Positions 14,176 to 24,331 of a stretch of DNA of 64,000 bases are shown in pieces (position 1 is the first letter of the stretch; the number at the start of each line of letters is the position of its first letter). Under the pieces are notes generated by a model that had not been told where the DNA came from, did no database searches, and was given only the letters and a program-made list of their open reading frames with translations. Location: positions 38,067-102,066 of the forward strand of contig NZ_AZFT01000004.1 in the NCBI RefSeq assembly GCF_001434405.1, written 5' to 3'. The translations under genes and the position numbers were made by a program. This DNA is from Ligilactobacillus apodemi DSM 16634 = JCM 16172 (GTDB lineage: Bacteria > Bacillota > Bacilli > Lactobacillales > Lactobacillaceae).

Positions 14176-14880
14176 TTAGTTCTTCCTTAATTTTCCAGCA
14201 TCTGCAGGTTCCACAACAACCAACCGACGTGGTTCATTACCACTAGAGTAAGTCTTGACTTCTGAATTCTTAGCTAAAGCAGAATGGATGATCTTGCGTT
14301 CAAATGACGGCATTGGATCTAATTGTTGGCGCCTATGTTGGGTGATCGCATCACGTGCAACTTTATGTGCTAAAAATTGCAACGTCTCTTTTCTTCGTTC
14401 ACGATACCCTGCTGCATCTAAAATCACTTGCATCTTCCTTTTGCTCTTCCTATCCAAATAATCTTGTGCCAGCAGTTGTAAAGCATTCAACGTTTTTCCA
14501 TGACGTCCGATCAAGCTTCCTTCTTGCTTTGTTTCAAAATTATACGTCACGACTCGTCTCTCCACCTCGACGTCGATCGTTGTTTTGATTCCCATCTTTT
14601 GCGTGATATCTGCTAAGTAATAGCCTAACTCATGCAGATATTTCTCCAAATCTTCGACCTTTTGTTGGGTGGACGTAGGTCTTTTTTGGTCAGCAGATGC
14701 TTGTTTTTTAGTCGCTGGTCGTTTTAAAGTTATCTCCACTTCAGCTTTGCGCTTGCCTAAGCCAAAAAAGCCACGTCTTCCTTCGCTGATAACTTTTATG
14801 TTGACTTGCTCTTGAGTTTTATGTAATTCCTCCAAGCCAGCTCTGATCGCATTTTGTGTCGTTTTGCCCCAAAATTTCAC
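14176..14880 (-). CDS. khpB: RNA-binding protein KhpB (Jag/SpoIIIJ-associated)
   Basis: 234 aa with the three classical parts: Jag_N domain at 1-50 (EGRRGFFGLGKRKAEVE), a type II KH domain at about 85-160 with the GxxG loop in SLIGRHGKTLNAL, and a C-terminal R3H domain at about 165-228 (R...H pair in ARDAITQHRR, then PMPSFERKIIH). A charged linker rich in Lys/Gln joins the first two. KhpB pairs with KhpA to bind many mRNAs and influences cell elongation and division. The gene normally follows rnpA-yidC near the replication origin; here it stands alone. On the minus strand an extended -10 (TGCTATACT, about 14949-14957) precedes it. Confidence 0.95.
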   Translation of the reverse strand: MKFWGKTTQNAIRAGLEELHKTQEQVNIKVISEGRRGFFGLGKRKAEVEITLKRPATKKQASADQKRPTSTQQKVEDLEKYLHELGYYLADITQKMGIKTTIDVEVERRVVTYNFETKQEGSLIGRHGKTLNALQLLAQDYLDRKSKRKMQVILDAAGYRERRKETLQFLAHKVARDAITQHRRQQLDPMPSFERKIIHSALAKNSEVKTYSSGNEPRRLVVVEPADAGKLRKN

Positions 14881-15069
14881 AGCATTCCCCCCTCAAACAG
14901 AAAAGTAATCAACAAAAATAGCAGACATCTAGTCCGCAACTCACTAGTAGTATAGCATACTTATATTGCGTTTCACACAACATTTCATTAAAAAACGCTC
15001 TTATCTTAAAAAACATTCAAAATCGCCAAAATCACAACCACTTACAGCGGGTTATTTCGCCAACTATGC

Positions 15070-15075
15070 TATAAT
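15070..15075 (+). promoter_or_regulatory. Promoter of the aldo/keto reductase-pepO unit (extended -10)
   Basis: TGCTATAAT (15067-15075) is an extended -10 about 50 bases before the reductase start. The rest of the gap 14881-15119 holds the khpB promoter and nothing else I can recognise. Confidence 0.6.
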
Positions 15076-15119
15076 TTAAAGCGTACAAAATACATTTTAT
15101 CAAGAGAGGATATGAGGAT

Positions 15120-15971
15120 ATGGGTTCAATGAATACGTATACGCTTGAAAATGGGGTCAAGATCCCGGTTTTAGGCTTTGGTACTTGGCAAACACCTGCC
15201 GGACAAACAGCCAAAGATGCAGTAAAAGCAGCACTTGATGCTGGATTTACACATATTGATACTGCTGAAATGTACGGCAATGAAGCAAGTATCGGCGAAG
15301 CCATCAAGGAAAGCGGTGTTGCGCGTGATGAACTTTTTATCACCAGCAAATTAGATAATCAAGCTCATTCATACGATCTTGCAACGGCTGCCTTGGAAAA
15401 ATCACTCGCCGATCTTCAAACTGATCATTTAGATCTATTTTTGATCCATTGGCCTAATCCCAAGGCTTTCCGCGATGAAAATTGGGAAGAACATCTCCAA
15501 GATACATGGCGTGCCCTTGAAGATGCTTACAAGGCTGGTAAAGTGCGTGCAATCGGTGTTTCTAACTTTAAACCAAAGCACTTTGAAGTTTTAGCACAAA
15601 CGCAAACAGTCAAACCAATGGTCAACCAAATTCGGATCTGCCCAGGGGATCTTGATCAAGAAACAATCGCCTACTGCCAAGCAAATAACATCTTATTAGA
15701 AGCTTACAGTCCATTTGGCACTGGTAAGATCTTTACCGATAAGACTTTAAATGCTTTGGCGGAAACATTAGACCAGTCAGTTGCTCAGATCTGCTTACGT
15801 TGGTCTTTACAACATGGCTTTTTACCACTACCAAAATCAGTTCATCCCGACCGGATCAAATCCAATACGGAAGTTTTTGATTTTGAATTGACCGAAAGTG
15901 AAATGCAACAAATCGATGACCTTACTGGGATCGCAGGTTATGCTACCGATCCAGATACGGCCGACTTTTAA
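15120..15971 (+). CDS. Aldo/keto reductase
   Basis: 283 aa (AKR5-like, 2,5-diketogluconate reductase type). The TIM barrel has all four catalytic residues: Asp47 and Tyr52 in HIDTAEMYGNE, Lys77 in ITSKLDN, His110 in LFLIHWPNP. The NADPH-binding segment LPKSVHPDRIKSN is near residue 240. It reduces small aldehydes and ketones with NADPH in the cytoplasm; its true substrate is unknown. The start at 15120 follows GAGG by 5 bases; ATG 15129 is an alternative. pepO begins 15 bases downstream, so both may share a transcript. Confidence 0.93.
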   Translation: MGSMNTYTLENGVKIPVLGFGTWQTPAGQTAKDAVKAALDAGFTHIDTAEMYGNEASIGEAIKESGVARDELFITSKLDNQAHSYDLATAALEKSLADLQTDHLDLFLIHWPNPKAFRDENWEEHLQDTWRALEDAYKAGKVRAIGVSNFKPKHFEVLAQTQTVKPMVNQIRICPGDLDQETIAYCQANNILLEAYSPFGTGKIFTDKTLNALAETLDQSVAQICLRWSLQHGFLPLPKSVHPDRIKSNTEVFDFELTESEMQQIDDLTGIAGYATDPDTADF

Positions 15972-15986
15972 TAGGGGGCTTTTTAA

Positions 15987-17903
15987 ATGGGGAAAAATAC
16001 CACAGTTAATGAAGAATTACTAAAAGATGATCTCTACCAAGCAGTCAACGGTGAATGGCTCAAAACAGCAGTCATTCCAGCCGATAAAGCTACTACCGGT
16101 GGCTTTGCCGATCTGTCTGACAAGATCGAAGAAACTTTGATGGCTGATTTCCAAGCCATGCTTGATTTAAAAGTTACACCTGACACACCCGAAATGGCTG
16201 AATTTATCAAGTATTATCACTTGGCTTCAGACTTTACGACGCGGGACCAAGCAGGCTTTGAACCCGCCAAGAAGTATCTAGATCAGGTACTAGCTTTAAA
16301 GGATCTAAAACAGTGGCAAGAAAAGTTACCAGAACTCTTTTTAGCTGGCTATGACTCACCAGTAGTTCTTTATGTTTCTCCTGATATGAAAGATACGAAG
16401 CACTATGCTTTACACGCAGATGTGCCGTCACTTTTCTTACCAGACAAGACGTATTATACAAAAGACAACGAACAAGCACAGGCTTTATTGCAAGTATTGC
16501 AACAAATGCTAACGGAGCTCTTTAAAAAAGCTGGTTACGCTGATGACTTTAGTCAAAAAACGATCGCTCAAGCATTAGCCTACGATGCAAAACTGGCACC
16601 ATTCCAAAAAGATAGTACCGAACGCGCTGATTATGTGAAATCATACAATAAATACAGTTTTAGCGACTTTGAAAAATTTAGTACTCACCTAGATTTTTCT
16701 CAAATCGTGACCGGACTTGTCGGTGAAGTGCCAGAAAAAGTCATCGTGACTGAACCTAAGTATTTTGAAGCCTTAGATCAATTAGTTAACCCGGAAAATT
16801 TTGCGGAGTTAAGAAGTTGGCTCTTTGTGAAGACTATGCTTGATCTAACTGGCTTTTTAAGCGATGAGATCCGCGTCTTAGGTGGGACATATTCCCGCGC
16901 ACTGTCAGGCTCAAAAGAAGCGATGAAGCCCCAAAAGGCAGCTTATTATTTAGCTTCAAATCAATATAGCCAAGTCGTTGGTCTTTATTACGCCCATAAA
17001 TATTTTGGTAAAAAAGCTAAGGCTGATGTTTATCAAATGGTCGAAAAAATGATCGCGGTCTATAAAAAACGGCTCCAAGAAAATACGTGGTTGAGCGAAA
17101 ATACGCGCAAAAAAGCCATCGTAAAACTTGATGCTTTAGGGATCAATGTTGGTTATCCTGACAAATTAGATCCCCTTTATCAAAAATACAAAGTAGATCC
17201 TAAATTAAACTTAGTCGATAATGCCGTAAACTTCACTAAGATCGCGATGAAACGTCACTATGAACGATTACATGAAGAAGTTGATCGGACTCGGTGGGAA
17301 ATGCCAGCCCACATGGTCAACGCTTACTATCATCCTTCATTTAACGTCATCGTCTTTCCAGCAGCGATCTTACAAGCACCATTTTATAGTTTGACACAAT
17401 CATCAAGCGCAAACTATGGTGGGATCGGTGCTGTGATCGCCCACGAGATCTCCCATGCCTTTGATAACAACGGAGCTCAATTCGATGAACATGGTAATCT
17501 CTTTAACTGGTGGACCGAAGATGATTTGACCCATTTCCAAAACTTAGCCCAAGAGATGATCGCCCAATTTGATGGCTTAGAAACTACCGCTGGTCCAGTC
17601 AACGGTAAGCTAGTTGTCTCGGAAAATATCGCCGATGCAGGTGGTTTAAGTTGCGCCTTAGAAGCGGCTAAAAGTGAACCAGATGCTGATCTGCGCGAAT
17701 TTTTCATCAACTGGGCGCGCATTTGGGGCTTAAAATCATCGCCAGAACGGGAAAAACTCTTATTGGCGATCGATGTCCATGCTCCTCATGTCTTGCGGGC
17801 TAACATTCAACCCCGAAATCTCGCTGATTTTTACACCGTCTTTGGGGTCAAACCCGGCGATGGGATGTATTTAGCGCCTGAAAAACGGATTCATATCTGG
17901 TAA
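15987..17903 (+). CDS. pepO: M13 family endopeptidase PepO
   Basis: 638 aa zinc metallopeptidase of the neprilysin family. The zinc site HEISHAFD (His-x-x-x-His) and the third ligand in SENIADAGG are intact, and NAYYHPSFNVIVFPAAIL and the C-terminal RIHIW end are typical. No signal peptide: lactococcal and lactobacillar PepO is cytoplasmic and cleaves oligopeptides imported by Opp. SD AGGGGG precedes the ATG. A strong terminator follows directly. Length equals the family norm (about 630). Confidence 0.95.
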   Translation: MGKNTTVNEELLKDDLYQAVNGEWLKTAVIPADKATTGGFADLSDKIEETLMADFQAMLDLKVTPDTPEMAEFIKYYHLASDFTTRDQAGFEPAKKYLDQVLALKDLKQWQEKLPELFLAGYDSPVVLYVSPDMKDTKHYALHADVPSLFLPDKTYYTKDNEQAQALLQVLQQMLTELFKKAGYADDFSQKTIAQALAYDAKLAPFQKDSTERADYVKSYNKYSFSDFEKFSTHLDFSQIVTGLVGEVPEKVIVTEPKYFEALDQLVNPENFAELRSWLFVKTMLDLTGFLSDEIRVLGGTYSRALSGSKEAMKPQKAAYYLASNQYSQVVGLYYAHKYFGKKAKADVYQMVEKMIAVYKKRLQENTWLSENTRKKAIVKLDALGINVGYPDKLDPLYQKYKVDPKLNLVDNAVNFTKIAMKRHYERLHEEVDRTRWEMPAHMVNAYYHPSFNVIVFPAAILQAPFYSLTQSSSANYGGIGAVIAHEISHAFDNNGAQFDEHGNLFNWWTEDDLTHFQNLAQEMIAQFDGLETTAGPVNGKLVVSENIADAGGLSCALEAAKSEPDADLREFFINWARIWGLKSSPEREKLLLAIDVHAPHVLRANIQPRNLADFYTVFGVKPGDGMYLAPEKRIHIW

Positions 17904-17912
17904 TCCAGAAAT

Positions 17913-17948
17913 AAGCTAGTCGTCAAATACGACTAGCTTATTTTTTTA
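17913..17948 (+). terminator. Terminator after pepO
   Basis: AAGCTAGTCG/CGACTAGCTT stem (17913-17922 and 17930-17939) followed by ATTTTTTTA. Confidence 0.93.
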
Positions 17949-18037
17949 CCTAATTTCAAAAATAATGCAAATGTTCATTTACAAAAATTGATCTCAGCGT
18001 TATTTTAAGAAAAACTCAACTAAAGGAGATGACCAAA

Positions 18038-18511
18038 ATGTGGCATAAATTTGTGTTAACTGTCCGTTTTCTCTGGTATCTTGTGCTCAGTTGCTTAGTC
18101 TGTTTAGTCTTGACCTTTATTTTCAATGATTGGAGTTTATTTCCACAAAAATTTTATCATTTCCAGTGGTACCACCTTTATTTAGGGGGAACGCTACTTT
18201 GTTTACCTTTCTTTCGCTTACGTCATCCTCAGTTATTTAGTGCCGATGACGATTTCGTCTCTTACCGCCAAAAAGCACTTGATCATTATCATCAAGATAA
18301 AGCAAGCCACTATCGCGGTGGCCGTTGGACAACTAGTAATGTCCACACTGACCCGTTTGAATATACTTCTAACTACACACAATCCTATGATTCTTCCATC
18401 GGTGTTTCATATAGTTTTGCGAAAAGTCTTTTCATGAGCGCAATATTTCTTCTTTTTGCGCCTTTATTTTACCTCGGTCTTTATTTACGCACCCACAAAA
18501 AAAGCGGTTAG
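18038..18511 (+). CDS. Hypothetical membrane protein (157 aa)
   Basis: Start chosen at ATG 18038, nine bases after AAAGGAG; an ATG at 18029 touches the SD itself. Predicted TM segments at about 7-28, 43-57 and 130-150. Between them is a cytoplasmic or extracellular part rich in Tyr, His and Ser (HYRGGRWTTSNVHTD). I do not recognise the family. It is a single-gene unit; its stop lies inside the hairpin of the next terminator. Confidence 0.65.
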   Translation: MWHKFVLTVRFLWYLVLSCLVCLVLTFIFNDWSLFPQKFYHFQWYHLYLGGTLLCLPFFRLRHPQLFSADDDFVSYRQKALDHYHQDKASHYRGGRWTTSNVHTDPFEYTSNYTQSYDSSIGVSYSFAKSLFMSAIFLLFAPLFYLGLYLRTHKKSG

Positions 18512-18530
18512 TCCACTTGGACTGACCGCT
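18497..18530 (-). terminator. Terminator of the CPA1 antiporter gene
   Basis: AGCGGTTAGTCC (18503-18514) pairs with GGACTGACCGCT (18519-18530); the minus strand continues TTTTTTTG. It overlaps the stop codons of both convergent genes. Confidence 0.88.
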
Positions 18531-20097
18531 AATTCTCATTATCAGGATCTAAGACCATTGCTTCAGCTAAAGCAACTTCATTATATAACGCATATAATTC
18601 ACTAGCATCCATATTTTCATCTTCTAATAGTTCGGCTAAATACTCACGTTCAATATAAAATGACCAAAGTAATGCCTGTTGTTCTAAAAAACGCTCAGTC
18701 TTATCAAAAGCCGGTCGCCGTGAAACATAAAACCATTGTTGCCAAAATTGACGTAAACTTGTTTCCGAATTTTGATCACGTAGGTCATAAATGACACTTT
18801 GCTTGACCTTATGTGGTAAATACATCTGCTCAACTTCACTGATCGCGCGATTGATCATTTCTTGCCGATATTTAGAAAGCATCCCACTATCACGTTCTTC
18901 TCGTGGCAAAATAAACCGGAAAAGTAAAGTCGGCACTGCCATACTCAACACGATCATCACCGATTCAGACATAATGACTAAATTAAACTGATTAGAACTC
19001 AAGCCTAAACCAGCGGCCATAAAAACTAGTGCCAACGTGACTGCTCCGTGGACTCCTCCTAGTGCAAAGATCAACGCACTTTTATGGCCACGTTTCAAGA
19101 CTAATAAGGTATATAAATAGCGTACAAGTAAGTTAACACCGTATAAGATGATCCCAGCAATGATCCAGATCCAAGAAGAAAATGTCACATCTTCATCTAG
19201 AATTATCCTCATAAAGTTCAACCCTAAAATGATAAATACTGCATTATTAAGCAGTTCTTGTAATAAAACGTAGATCCCATTTCCCAAATAGATCTGATGC
19301 ATATCACTAAAACGACTCCGTTGCGCCTCACTATTGTGCAATAAGCCCGCACATACAACTGCGATAATACCTGAAACATGAATCTCTTCGGCGAGGATAT
19401 AGATCACAAATGGCAAGGCGACGGCTAACATGATCTGTGCATTGACCGCATTATCAAACGGCAAGCGTAGCATCGCTTGACGAAAAAAGATCGTAATAAA
19501 TGCAACTACTGCACCAAATAAGGCGCCCCCGATCGCAGCGATCAAAAATTCGGTGATCGTCTTACTGTAGCTGATACGGCCATGTACCAACAACAAGACC
19601 GTTGCATTCAATAAGATGATCCCAGAAGCATCATTGAATAAAGCTTCTAGCTTCAACAGATTTTTTTCGCCTCGCGGTAATTTTAACCCTTCTGAAACTG
19701 ACTCAGTCGCAGTAGCATCAGTAGGCGTACTGATCGCAGCCATTACGAGTGCTAACGGCAAACCGATCCCGGTAAAAAATGAAAGCGATAGTCCAGTCAA
19801 GATCATACTGATAAATACTAAGACGATCACGATCCCTAAGATCGTTTTTAATTTATGCCCGACCCGATTCAAATGCATCGCAAAACCTTCAAAAAATAGT
19901 AGTGGCGCGATGATCGTGACCATGAACAATTCTGGCTCGAATTCTGGTACCATATTATTGAAAAATGGGATACAAGCAATGATCATCCCGACTACCATGC
20001 TGATATAATTGCCCGAGATCTTTGGAAAAAACTGCGCAAGAATACTGGCCACTACCGAAGCAAAAAACAATAGCAACCAGCCACTTGATCCATGCAT
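18529..20097 (-). CDS. Na+/H+ antiporter, CPA1 family
   Basis: 522 aa. About 12 TM helices in residues 5-400, then a cytoplasmic helical tail of about 120 residues rich in Glu. CPA1 marks: FFEGFAMHLNRVG, the ion-binding AAISTPTDATA and NDASGIILLNA (the Asn-Asp pair of TM6), and GGVHGAVTLALV. It exchanges Na+ or K+ for protons and serves pH and salt homeostasis. Single gene with its own terminator. Confidence 0.93.
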   Translation of the reverse strand: MHGSSGWLLLFFASVVASILAQFFPKISGNYISMVVGMIIACIPFFNNMVPEFEPELFMVTIIAPLLFFEGFAMHLNRVGHKLKTILGIVIVLVFISMILTGLSLSFFTGIGLPLALVMAAISTPTDATATESVSEGLKLPRGEKNLLKLEALFNDASGIILLNATVLLLVHGRISYSKTITEFLIAAIGGALFGAVVAFITIFFRQAMLRLPFDNAVNAQIMLAVALPFVIYILAEEIHVSGIIAVVCAGLLHNSEAQRSRFSDMHQIYLGNGIYVLLQELLNNAVFIILGLNFMRIILDEDVTFSSWIWIIAGIILYGVNLLVRYLYTLLVLKRGHKSALIFALGGVHGAVTLALVFMAAGLGLSSNQFNLVIMSESVMIVLSMAVPTLLFRFILPREERDSGMLSKYRQEMINRAISEVEQMYLPHKVKQSVIYDLRDQNSETSLRQFWQQWFYVSRRPAFDKTERFLEQQALLWSFYIEREYLAELLEDENMDASELYALYNEVALAEAMVLDPDNEN

Positions 20098-20175
20098 AAT
20101 GATCCCCCTATCATTTTTCTTTTATCATAGCAAACAAAACGTTATCCTTACCAGAATAGCGCTCATCTTAGGAAC

Positions 20176-20652
20176 TTAATACCTTATTGTTTTTAATTTT
20201 TCTGCTAAGAAAAAACCAACGGCTCCCCCAACAGCTCCTTGGATCATATTTGTCATGATCCCCAAAAGACCTGCTTGGATCCCATACAATAAGCTATCAG
20301 CAACAAAATAACCCCATACTAGCACGATCAAACCGAAAATATAGGCTAATAATTTAGAGCGTAACGAAGCTTGCGCTACTTTCCCGACGATCCCCCCTTG
20401 GGCAGCATGAATGACTAAAGAATATAGCATATATTGCGGATAACCACTTATCAGATCCAACAAAAAACCACTCAGCCCCCCAACAAGTGCGCCACTGCGA
20501 GCACCATAAAGCAAAGCAGCTAAAAAGATCCCTGCATCAGATAGATTGATATTTCCATGCGTAAACGCGAGGGGGATCAAAAAAACTCGTGCGATCACCA
20601 CATTGACCGCTACGATCAATGCAAGTGTTACTAACTGTTTTAACTTCATCAC
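20176..20652 (-). CDS. ECF transporter S component (vitamin B6-type by context)
   Basis: 158 aa, about five or six TM helices. The HGNINLSDAGIFLAALLYG segment and LVGGLSGFLLDLISGYPQYM are typical of substrate-binding S components of ECF importers, which pair with shared EcfA/A'/T modules encoded elsewhere. The gene overlaps the upstream kinase gene by four bases (ATGA). Because that kinase is of the pyridoxal/HMP class, the substrate is probably a B6 vitamer (PdxU-like) or hydroxymethylpyrimidine (HmpT-like). Confidence 0.85.
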   Translation of the reverse strand: MMKLKQLVTLALIVAVNVVIARVFLIPLAFTHGNINLSDAGIFLAALLYGARSGALVGGLSGFLLDLISGYPQYMLYSLVIHAAQGGIVGKVAQASLRSKLLAYIFGLIVLVWGYFVADSLLYGIQAGLLGIMTNMIQGAVGGAVGFFLAEKLKTIRY

Positions 20653-21494
20653 TTAGCACTCCCCCTAGTTAATTTTGCTAATAGCGGCCCTAAAACAATG
20701 CCATGGGTGCGTTCGCTCGCTAACTGTGCAGTCTCTTTTAAAGCTTCATAAGTCAAGTGCGTCGCTTGCTTGATCGCTTGCTCAAATACTACTCCTTGCC
20801 GTAAAAATGAGGCAAATAAGGCCGAAAAAACATCACCACTACCATAAAAATGACCCGTTAACCTCGGAAATAAGCAAGTTGCTAATTTGCCATCAGCTAG
20901 CCAAACACATCCTTTTTTACCTGCTAACTCCACTCCTGTGATAACGACTTGACCCTCTTTTTTTAAATATGTTGCACAGCGCTTCAAAAGCGTGATCAAT
21001 TCAGCTTCAGTTGGTGTTGGTGATAATGAGGTCTGGGTCAATAAACAAGCTTCGGTCAGATTAGGTGTTGCATAGTCTGCTACTTGAAGTAGCTTTTGTT
21101 GTAACCTTAGATGTCTGTCGTCTAAATTCGGATAAAATTTTCCCTCATCTGCAAAGGCAGGATCGATCACGACAAGCGCTAATTCGTTTTGTTTTAAGTA
21201 GGTATAAATGTCTTCTCCGATCTGAGGATCATCTAAATAACCAACTAGTGCAGCCGTGATTCTGATATTTTGGTCCTGCCAATGTCTAAAAACATTTTTT
21301 ACCCAGAAACGACAGTCAAGTTTTACTGGCGTGCCGAAACCTTCACTTTGAGTGGAAAGTAAACTCGTGGGTAAGATCGCTACTGGGATCTGTTGAATTT
21401 CAAAAAGCGGGATCGCCACCGCTAAGGAAAGGTTGCCGATCGCTGAAAGATCTTGCGCAATAAGCATCTTTTCACTAAAATCTATGTGGCTCAC
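20649..21494 (-). CDS. Pyridoxal kinase-like PfkB/ribokinase-fold kinase
   Basis: 281 aa. Ribokinase fold with AQDLSAIGNLSLAVA at the N-terminus (pyridoxal-binding Ser/Gly loop), TPNLTEACLL near residue 140 as in pyridoxal kinases, and the catalytic/anion-hole GSGD motif in HFYGSGDVFSALFASF (about 220-235). It phosphorylates a B6 vitamer (or HMP) after import by the coupled S component. GTG/ATG overlap with the S-component gene shows coupling. The promoter at 21527-21565 carries an inverted repeat. Confidence 0.85.
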   Translation of the reverse strand: MSHIDFSEKMLIAQDLSAIGNLSLAVAIPLFEIQQIPVAILPTSLLSTQSEGFGTPVKLDCRFWVKNVFRHWQDQNIRITAALVGYLDDPQIGEDIYTYLKQNELALVVIDPAFADEGKFYPNLDDRHLRLQQKLLQVADYATPNLTEACLLTQTSLSPTPTEAELITLLKRCATYLKKEGQVVITGVELAGKKGCVWLADGKLATCLFPRLTGHFYGSGDVFSALFASFLRQGVVFEQAIKQATHLTYEALKETAQLASERTHGIVLGPLLAKLTRGSAK

Positions 21495-21526
21495 TTCGTT
21501 TCCCCCTACCTGTTATTATTTACTAT

Positions 21527-21571
21527 TAGTTAGTTACTAACTATAACTTTTTTAATTAAAATTGCAAGTGT
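21527..21571 (-). promoter_or_regulatory. Promoter and operator of the B6 kinase-ECF operon
   Basis: Minus strand: TTGCAA, a 16-base spacer and TATAGT. TAGTTAG-3-CTAACTA (21527-21543) is a perfect inverted repeat over the transcription start region, typical of repressor blocking. The regulator is unknown. Confidence 0.55.
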
Positions 21572-21591
21572 TTGTGCTCTTAAATTGCTGA

Positions 21592-22497
<906 letters not shown>

Positions 22498-22536
22498 GCC
22501 ATAATATTTCAGCGTAAATTTATCATCAACACCAGT

Positions 22537-22570
22537 AAAAAAAGCTCCCTAATACTTAGGGAGCTTTTTA
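22537..22570. terminator. Bidirectional terminator between butA and oppA
   Basis: AAAAAGCTCCCTAA, 3-base loop, TTAGGGAGCTTTTT: perfect stem with A/T flanks. Confidence 0.93.
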
Positions 22571-22591
22571 GTGTGCACGTTTGCAACTAGT

Positions 22592-24316
22592 TTACTTGGT
22601 CAAGGAAACATTGGACCATACCCAATAACTTTTTTCTGGATCTAAAGTATAACCTTTTACTTTCTTAGATACCGGATAAGTATAATACTCAAAATCTCGG
22701 GGAACGACATAAGCTTCTTTATTCATGTAAGCTTGCCATTTATAGAATTGTTTAAGTTGATAATCCTGATCAAAGGCTTTTTCTGAGCTCAATGAATCGA
22801 TCAAAGCTGTATTTTCTTTAGTGGTAAAATGAGCAAAATTATAAGGTGAACTAGTTGCATAACTTTTAGCTTCATGCGTTGGGGCGCCGGTGATATCCCA
22901 ACCACTCATCCATAGATCCCAACCTTTACCGTCATTGAGCAATTCTTCGGTAAAAGTATTGAAATTTTGGATCCGGTCGTCTTTTAGTTTTACTTTGACA
23001 CCGATCTTTTTCCACTGTTCCATGTAATTTCGTGCTACCAACGCATCACCATCATATAAGAACCGCAAGGTGAATTTTTTACCATCAGGCAACGTCCGAT
23101 AACCATCTTTTTGCATTTTATAACCAGCTTTATCTAACAAATTATTAGCTTTTTTTAAGTTCAACGGATATCCTTTTTGGCGGTGGTCATTCCACTTACC
23201 TAAGGCATCTGGGATCAGCGTATTTCCACGATATCTTATGCCATGATAGAGTTTTTTATCGAGCTGTTCAGTATTCATCGCATATGCCATCGCTTGACGT
23301 AAGGTACGATCGCGAACAGGAGTCTTACGATCCATCACACTATTACCGTCTTTATCAGCATGACCAACTTTAAAGCCTAAATAAGTATAAGTAAGTGCTT
23401 TTTCACCTAAAACCTTGTAGTCTTTAAGATTTTTGATCTTATTATAGACCCCCGGTGATTCCTTTAATAAGATATCATATTTATGTGCTTTCAGAGCCGA
23501 AACAGCCTTATTAGTAGCAACTAATTCAACTGTGATCTTATCGAGCTTAGGTTTTGGTCCCCCATAGTATTTATTAGGTACCCATTCGATCGATTCACCT
23601 TTAACGATATTTTTCATTGTCCAAGGACCGTAAAAGAGCGGATGTTTTTGGACCTTATCACTTGAGGCTAACTGATCAAAAGGAACATCTTTTAAGTAAT
23701 GATATGGTTCTACGACATCTACAATATAGCCTGAGCCAGAAAAATACATATCAGGTGTCATCTTTTTATAGTGCAAAACGACCGTTTTATTATCTTTTTC
23801 CTCAACACCAGAAATATGGTCCGCTTGACCGTTATGATATTCTTCCATTCCTTCGATATCTTTAACTTGATCGTTATAAGAAGCTGAATCTGTTTGCTTA
23901 TTAGCGATAACTTCATACGTATACGTAAAGTCTTTAGCTTCTACTGGATGACCATCTGACCAATTAACATTTTTTCCGATTTTGACTGTCGCCGTTTTTT
24001 CTTTACGATCAAAAGAAACGTCAGCTAGACCACCTTTAACATAACGATAATTTTTATCGACCTTAAATAGATCTTGCCAACCAAAACCAGCTACGTCAGC
24101 TGTTGGTGAATCTGATTGCAATTCATTAGCAAAAACACCCTTAAATGCACTGTCACTCACATAGCCGACCCGTAAAGTCCCCCCTTTCAAGCTTTTTTTA
24201 TGATTTGTATATGTTGTCGGAAAGCTTAGTGCCTGAACATCACTTACAAAAGTTGCACTCAAAACAACACTTGTAGTAAGTGCTACTAAACCTTTCATTA
24301 ACCCTTTATTTTTCAT
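22592..24316 (-). CDS. oppA: Oligopeptide-binding protein OppA without a lipobox
   Basis: 574 aa, SBP_bac_5 family (GGTLRVGYVSD at about 45-55; NVNWSDGHPVEAKDFTYTYE; AMAYAMNTEQLD). It binds peptides outside the cell for OppBCDF. The N-terminus has a signal peptide (about 1-29, hydrophobic LVALTTSVVLSATF), but no Cys occurs in it, so the usual L-x-x-C lipoprotein site is missing. Cleavage by signal peptidase I after VQA is more likely, leaving the protein soluble or surface-attached in another way. It is last in the operon, 15 bases after yaaA. Confidence 0.92.
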   Translation of the reverse strand: MKNKGLMKGLVALTTSVVLSATFVSDVQALSFPTTYTNHKKSLKGGTLRVGYVSDSAFKGVFANELQSDSPTADVAGFGWQDLFKVDKNYRYVKGGLADVSFDRKEKTATVKIGKNVNWSDGHPVEAKDFTYTYEVIANKQTDSASYNDQVKDIEGMEEYHNGQADHISGVEEKDNKTVVLHYKKMTPDMYFSGSGYIVDVVEPYHYLKDVPFDQLASSDKVQKHPLFYGPWTMKNIVKGESIEWVPNKYYGGPKPKLDKITVELVATNKAVSALKAHKYDILLKESPGVYNKIKNLKDYKVLGEKALTYTYLGFKVGHADKDGNSVMDRKTPVRDRTLRQAMAYAMNTEQLDKKLYHGIRYRGNTLIPDALGKWNDHRQKGYPLNLKKANNLLDKAGYKMQKDGYRTLPDGKKFTLRFLYDGDALVARNYMEQWKKIGVKVKLKDDRIQNFNTFTEELLNDGKGWDLWMSGWDITGAPTHEAKSYATSSPYNFAHFTTKENTALIDSLSSEKAFDQDYQLKQFYKWQAYMNKEAYVVPRDFEYYTYPVSKKVKGYTLDPEKSYWVWSNVSLTK

Positions 24317-24331
24317 ATTTTTCCCTCTAAT

